A stretch of 64,000 nt of DNA from the NCBI RefSeq assembly GCF_001418085.1, contig NZ_LIQH01000041.1, positions 1 through 64,000 of the forward strand, in the 5' to 3' direction. Shown in pieces: positions 60,279-64,000 of the stretch. The DNA comes from Lacinutrix algicola. Lineage in GTDB: Bacteria; Bacteroidota; Bacteroidia; Flavobacteriales; Flavobacteriaceae. The notes under the pieces are model-generated. The model did no database searches, had not been told where the DNA came from, and saw nothing but the letters and a program-made list of their open reading frames with translations. The position numbers and the translations under genes were made by a program. Position 1 is the stretch's first letter. Each line of letters opens with the position of its first letter.

Positions 60279-60980
60279 TTAACCAATATTTAACACATCT
60301 TTCATGGTAAAAACGCCTGTTTTACCAATAAGCCATTCGGCAGCAACCACAGCACCTAAGGCAAAACCTTGACGACTGTGTGCTATGTGTTCTATCTTTA
60401 TAGTATCTACTTCACTTTTATATGTAATATTGTGTGTTCCAGGTACATTTTCAATACGTTTGGCAGTAATAGGTAGTACGTTTTCTTCATTACCATCTAA
60501 TTTCCAAGACTTAAATTGGTTGTGGTTTTCTACAATAGCTTCGGCTAAAGAAATTGCTGTTCCGCTTGGTGCATCTAATTTTTGAGTGTGATGTATTTCT
60601 TCAAGATCAACATTGTAATCTTTTAAAGCAGACATCATTTTTGCTAGTGTTTTATTTAATTCGAAGAATATATTTACACCTAAACTAAAATTTGAAGCAT
60701 ATATAAAAGCACCATTTTTTTGCTCGCATAAATCTATAATCTGGTTATAGTCTTCTAGCCAACCTGTAGTTCCAGAAATTACAGGAATATTATTATTAAT
60801 GCAGTTAGAAATATTACCAAAAGCAGCACTTGGTACACTAAAATCTATAGCTATATCTGCCTTTGTAATATCGTTAGTTACGGTTTCAGATGTTTTAATA
60901 ACAATCTCATGTCCACGGCTTAAAGCAATGGTTTCAATTGTTTTGCCCATTCTACCATAGCCTAGTAAAGCAATTTTCAT
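60279..60980 (-). CDS. dapB: 4-hydroxy-tetrahydrodipicolinate reductase
   Basis: Lysine/diaminopimelate pathway, needed for peptidoglycan. 233 residues: NAD(P)-binding G-Y-G-R-M-G-K, I-S-G-T-T-G-W, and the active-site H-H-T-Q-K-L-D-A-P-S-G-T-A. Short form without the extra helices of enteric enzymes. Between the DUF5683 gene and lepB. Confidence 0.94.
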   Translation of the reverse strand: MKIALLGYGRMGKTIETIALSRGHEIVIKTSETVTNDITKADIAIDFSVPSAAFGNISNCINNNIPVISGTTGWLEDYNQIIDLCEQKNGAFIYASNFSLGVNIFFELNKTLAKMMSALKDYNVDLEEIHHTQKLDAPSGTAISLAEAIVENHNQFKSWKLDGNEENVLPITAKRIENVPGTHNITYKSEVDTIKIEHIAHSRQGFALGAVVAAEWLIGKTGVFTMKDVLNIG

Positions 60981-61077
60981 TAAAAGTTGTTTTTAAATCC
61001 CATTGAAGAATGGAGACTGTTTATTTTATGTTTCTAAATTTTACTTTAGTAAAAATAGAATTAATTTTACTAAATGC

Positions 61078-61698
61078 TTAATTCAATTTTAAGCTCATTG
61101 TTAAACCAAAGGATCCTGTTTTATCGAATTCATCAATTTTATAATGTGGTTTTAAGCTTAAATTCTCGTCTACATTATATTGTAATAAATGCGCATCTAC
61201 ATTGGCATCTATAATATTTAAAGCATATAAACCTATAGTTACCAATAGTGATAACTCTTTGTTAGATTTAAGTGTTTTTTGAGCTTCAATCAAACCATCA
61301 TCAGTTAATCGGTCTTGAAATTCATCGTCTTCAAAACCTGCTAAACGGCGTTTGTATGCATCACGCACGCGGTTGTATTGTTTGTTGTTATCAATGTAAA
61401 AATAAATACCAGTTCCAAGAGCAGCATAAACAATAGGTATTTTCCAATACTTTTTATTGTAAGCTTGACCTAAACCAGGCAAAACAGCAGAATAAAATGC
61501 AGCTTTTGCAGGACGTAATGGGTCTATTTCTTTACGTACCAATGCAGAATCTGCTGGTACAATAACTAAGCCCTCTACGTTTTCTGTAGATTCAGGTTTT
61601 TTATCTTCTGCTTTTTTCTCTTTGCCTTTTTGCGCTGAAGCGGAAAGACTAAGCAGTAAACAAAAGAAGGATATGAATAGTTTATTTCTCACCTTCAA
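61078..61698 (-). CDS. DUF5683 membrane protein
   Basis: 206 residues: signal peptide (S-L-S-A-S-A-Q-K), a Lys-rich stretch, then A-A-F-Y-S-A-V-L-P-G-L-G-Q-A-Y-N-K-K-Y-W-K, the family hallmark, and two membrane helices. Function unknown. The start overlaps parB by 17 bp. Family members regularly follow parB in Bacteroidota. Confidence 0.88.
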   Translation of the reverse strand: MKVRNKLFISFFCLLLSLSASAQKGKEKKAEDKKPESTENVEGLVIVPADSALVRKEIDPLRPAKAAFYSAVLPGLGQAYNKKYWKIPIVYAALGTGIYFYIDNNKQYNRVRDAYKRRLAGFEDDEFQDRLTDDGLIEAQKTLKSNKELSLLVTIGLYALNIIDANVDAHLLQYNVDENLSLKPHYKIDEFDKTGSFGLTMSLKLN

Positions 61699-62590
61699 CT
61701 AACTTTTTAATACGGTTAAAATCTTCTTCAGAATGAAAAGGAATTGTTATTTTTCCTTTACCATTACTAGCTACTTTAACGTCTATTTTTTGTCCAAAGT
61801 ATTCAGAAAAAGCGGCTACTCCTTTTTTAACAAACTTTGGCAATTCTTCTTTTGTTGGTTTTTTAGGTACAACAACTTCGTCTGTAGCATTATAATTTTT
61901 AACTAATGCTTCTGTATCACGAACCGATAATTTATTGGCTAATATTTTCTCGTAAATATCTAATTGAATGTTTTGGTCTTCAATATTAATAATGGCACGA
62001 CCATGTCCCATAGATAAAAAGCCATCACGCATTCCTGTTTGAATAATGGGATCAAGCTTTAATAAACGTAAATAGTTAGCAATTGTAGAACGTTTTTTAC
62101 CAACACGCTCACTCATTTGCTCTTGTGTTAATTGAATTTCGTCAATTAAACGTTGGTAGGATAAAGCGATTTCAATAGGATCTAAATCTTGACGTTGGAT
62201 GTTTTCTACCAATGCCATTTCTAGACTTTCTTGATCGTTTGCTATACGTATGTATGCAGGTATAGTTTGTAGACCTATAGATTTACTAGCACGAAAACGA
62301 CGTTCTCCAGAAACCAATTGGTAACTTTCAAAACCTAGTTTTCTTACTGTTATAGGCTGTATTACACCAAGTTCTTTAATAGAAGATGCTAGTTCGCGTA
62401 ACATTTCTTCGTTAAAACTGGTACGTGGTTGAAACGGATTCATTTCAATACAATCCAATTCTAATTCCACAATATTACCAATAACTTTATCTGCATTTTT
62501 ATCTTGTACAGATTGTATATCGTTACTTGGGTCTTTTAATAAAGCCGAAAGGCCTCTACCTAAAGCCTGTTTTTTTGTTGCCTTCGCCAT
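61682..62590 (-). CDS. parB: Chromosome partition protein ParB
   Basis: 302 residues: N-terminal CTPase domain with E-M-N-P-F-Q-P-R-T, V-S-G-E-R-R-F-R-A, helix-turn-helix with V-G-K-K-R-S-T-I-A-N-Y-L-R-L-L, and C-terminal dimerisation domain. Binds parS and spreads, with ParA, to segregate the origin. 5 bp after parA. I found no parS-type palindrome in the window. Confidence 0.95.
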   Translation of the reverse strand: MAKATKKQALGRGLSALLKDPSNDIQSVQDKNADKVIGNIVELELDCIEMNPFQPRTSFNEEMLRELASSIKELGVIQPITVRKLGFESYQLVSGERRFRASKSIGLQTIPAYIRIANDQESLEMALVENIQRQDLDPIEIALSYQRLIDEIQLTQEQMSERVGKKRSTIANYLRLLKLDPIIQTGMRDGFLSMGHGRAIINIEDQNIQLDIYEKILANKLSVRDTEALVKNYNATDEVVVPKKPTKEELPKFVKKGVAAFSEYFGQKIDVKVASNGKGKITIPFHSEEDFNRIKKLVEGEK

Positions 62591-62595
62591 TTTGC

Positions 62596-63360
62596 TTAGG
62601 AGTTTTTATTTATTACTTCTTTTGCTAAACTTAAATAATTTGCTGCACCTTTACTAGACGCATCATAATTAATAATATTTTCACCAAAACTAGGTGCTTC
62701 ACTAAGCTTAACATTACGTTGTATTATGGTTTTAAAAACCATATCGTTAAAATGTTTTTGCACTTCTTCTACCACTTGGTTAGATAAACGTAAACGCGAA
62801 TCGTACATGGTTAATAATAAACCTTCAATATCTAATTCTGTATTGTGTATTTTTTGAACACTTTTTATAGTGTTTAATAACTTACCTAAACCTTCCAGTG
62901 CAAAATACTCACATTGTATAGGTATTATTACAGCATCTGCAGCTGTTAAAGCGTTAAGTGTTAGTAAACCTAGAGAAGGCGCACAATCTATAATTATAAA
63001 ATCGTAGTTGTCTTTTACCTCTTCTAATGCTTTTTTAAGCATGTATTCTCTATCCTCTTTATCTACAAGTTCAATTTCTATGGCAACTAAATCTATATGC
63101 GCAGGAATAATGTCCAAGTTTGGTGTATCGGTATGCATTATTGCTTCTGTAGCAGAGTTTGTATGCTCAAAAAGTTGATAGGTTCCTATCTCTACACTTT
63201 CTACATCAATACCTAATCCAGAAGTCGAATTCGCTTGTGGATCTGCATCAATAAGTAATACTTTTTTCTCTAAAACACCTAAGGAAGCTGCTAGATTTAT
63301 AGAAGTTGTAGTTTTTCCAACTCCTCCTTTTTGATTGGCAATGGCAATTATTTTACCCAT
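62596..63360 (-). CDS. parA: Chromosome partition ATPase ParA
   Basis: 254 residues: deviant Walker A K-G-G-V-G-K-T-T, L-I-D-A-D-P-Q-A-N-S-T-S-G-L, and D-C-A-P-S-L-G. Soj-type, no N-terminal HTH, hence chromosomal rather than plasmid type. First gene of the minus-strand run extending to 55015. The 274 bp upstream hold no further gene. Confidence 0.95.
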   Translation of the reverse strand: MGKIIAIANQKGGVGKTTTSINLAASLGVLEKKVLLIDADPQANSTSGLGIDVESVEIGTYQLFEHTNSATEAIMHTDTPNLDIIPAHIDLVAIEIELVDKEDREYMLKKALEEVKDNYDFIIIDCAPSLGLLTLNALTAADAVIIPIQCEYFALEGLGKLLNTIKSVQKIHNTELDIEGLLLTMYDSRLRLSNQVVEEVQKHFNDMVFKTIIQRNVKLSEAPSFGENIINYDASSKGAANYLSLAKEVINKNS

Positions 63361-63634
63361 TAATTGATTTGGTTTTATTAGAGAACTTTAATTTAAAAGT
63401 CCAGATGTAAAAATACAATTATTTATGGGTTTAGAAAATGGAAGTTGTTAACAGTTGATTAAACTTAAAATAGTATTTTGCTTAAGTTGTTTAATAACAC
63501 ATATTGCCACCTGTAGTTATAGCTCAAATAAAATGTAATTTATACTTAAGGCATAGAAATTGCATAAATAGATATAGAACAAGTGGTTAAAATATATATC
63601 ATTATTTTTAGCCCATAATTAAGTATAATTTATA

Positions 63635-64000
63635 ATGAAGAAATTATCTCATACTTTGCTTATAGCATGCACGTTACTTTACAGTTTAACGGGTTTTGCG
63701 CAAGAAATTACAGCAGAAGAAGGAAGCTACGGCATAGATATAAAGAATAAAATTATTGTTTGGCATCAAAAAAAATTAGACTCTATTATTTTGAAAAATA
63801 AAAAGATTACTAGTATACAATTTGATGACCATTTTAAGTTGAAAAACACTTCAAATCAATTGTCGTATACGCAAGGAATTGGTGTGGAAAATGGAGAAGA
63901 TTATGTTTTATACATATCTAAAATACCATTAATACATGTTACTATTGATACTTCTGCGATTACTAGCGATGCAAAAATTGCAGGACATTTTACTTATTTT
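63635..64000 (+). CDS. Secreted protein, possibly CotH kinase-like (3' truncated by window)
   Basis: 122 codons visible from ATG 63635 to the edge, open throughout. Signal peptide (L-L-I-A-C-T-L-L-Y-S-L-T-G-F-A-Q), then a beta-rich region; the segment I-P-L-I-H-V-T-I-D-T-S-A-I-T-S-D-A-K-I resembles the L-P-I-V-x-I-x-T-...-I-x-D-x-P-K-I strand that opens CotH-type spore/surface kinases in Bacteroidota. The catalytic region would lie beyond the window. It is divergent from parA. Confidence 0.6.
   Translation, partial: MKKLSHTLLIACTLLYSLTGFAQEITAEEGSYGIDIKNKIIVWHQKKLDSIILKNKKITSIQFDDHFKLKNTSNQLSYTQGIGVENGEDYVLYISKIPLIHVTIDTSAITSDAKIAGHFTYF

Noticed and set aside
63361-63634. Origin of replication or parS near parA
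   Set aside because: No DnaA-box cluster or parS-like palindrome is visible here.

Overview
The window is AT-rich chromosomal DNA of a gliding marine-type member of the Flavobacteriaceae (Bacteroidota). The evidence is type IX secretion (T9SS) cargo with both kinds of C-terminal sorting domain, a PorP/SprF protein, the gliding lipoprotein GldI, many lipoproteins with an L-x-x-C lipobox, and promoters of the flavobacterial TTG-N19-21-TAnnTTTG type. Most products are recognised from motifs and domain order only; no database search was run.

Layout: 1-6.7 kb is a surface-adhesin locus (the 3' end of a Calx-beta repeat adhesin, a PorP/SprF protein, and a PorE-like TPR/propeller/OmpA protein). 6.8-9.2 kb carries idi, a QueD/PTPS-type gene, manA, a small conserved gene and tRNA-Thr. 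9.5-11.5 kb holds a DUF4369 lipoprotein and a DUF819 membrane protein. 11.6-12.5 kb has no protein gene but holds four copies of a ~117-nt RNA gene, each with a sigma-54-like promoter and its own terminator. 12.5-17.5 kb: hydrolase, AlkB, VanX-type dipeptidase, and a PAS histidine kinase with its response regulator. 17.7-22.7 kb is an accessory stretch (oxidoreductase plus Crp regulator, DoxDA/DsrE sulfur cluster with a frameshifted DoxX gene, coiled-coil protein), partly bracketed by halves of a dispersed repeat. 22.7-38.1 kb: Ste24-type protease, two T9SS cargo proteins, an rRNA methyltransferase, paired DUF6503 lipoproteins, an amidohydrolase operon, DUF3810 and PepD. 38.2-39.5 kb is a second accessory stretch with the same repeat family. 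39.7-49.6 kb: PPIase-gldI-nrnA operon, ndk, M4 protease, cold-shock protein, recF, ribH. 49.9-54.9 kb is a tightly packed mutL-rhomboid-rhomboid-EEP operon led by two small membrane proteins. 55.0-63.4 kb is a long minus-strand run parA-parB-DUF5683-dapB-lepB-(TPR-AAA)-(TPR-membrane)-wbqC-DUF6122. The window ends inside a secreted, possibly CotH-like protein.

The strongest candidate for something undescribed is the tandem RNA array at 11.6-12.5 kb. Four genes keep TGGCAC-N5-TTGAA with a diverged spacer, copies 2-4 share an upstream inverted repeat, and the RNA arms covary between copy 1 and the rest. The layout recalls multicopy sigma-54-driven small RNAs known from other phyla, but the sequence resembles none I can name. 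Second are the split repeats that bracket accessory genes, and a TPR-AAA/TPR-membrane gene pair lying inside an otherwise housekeeping run.
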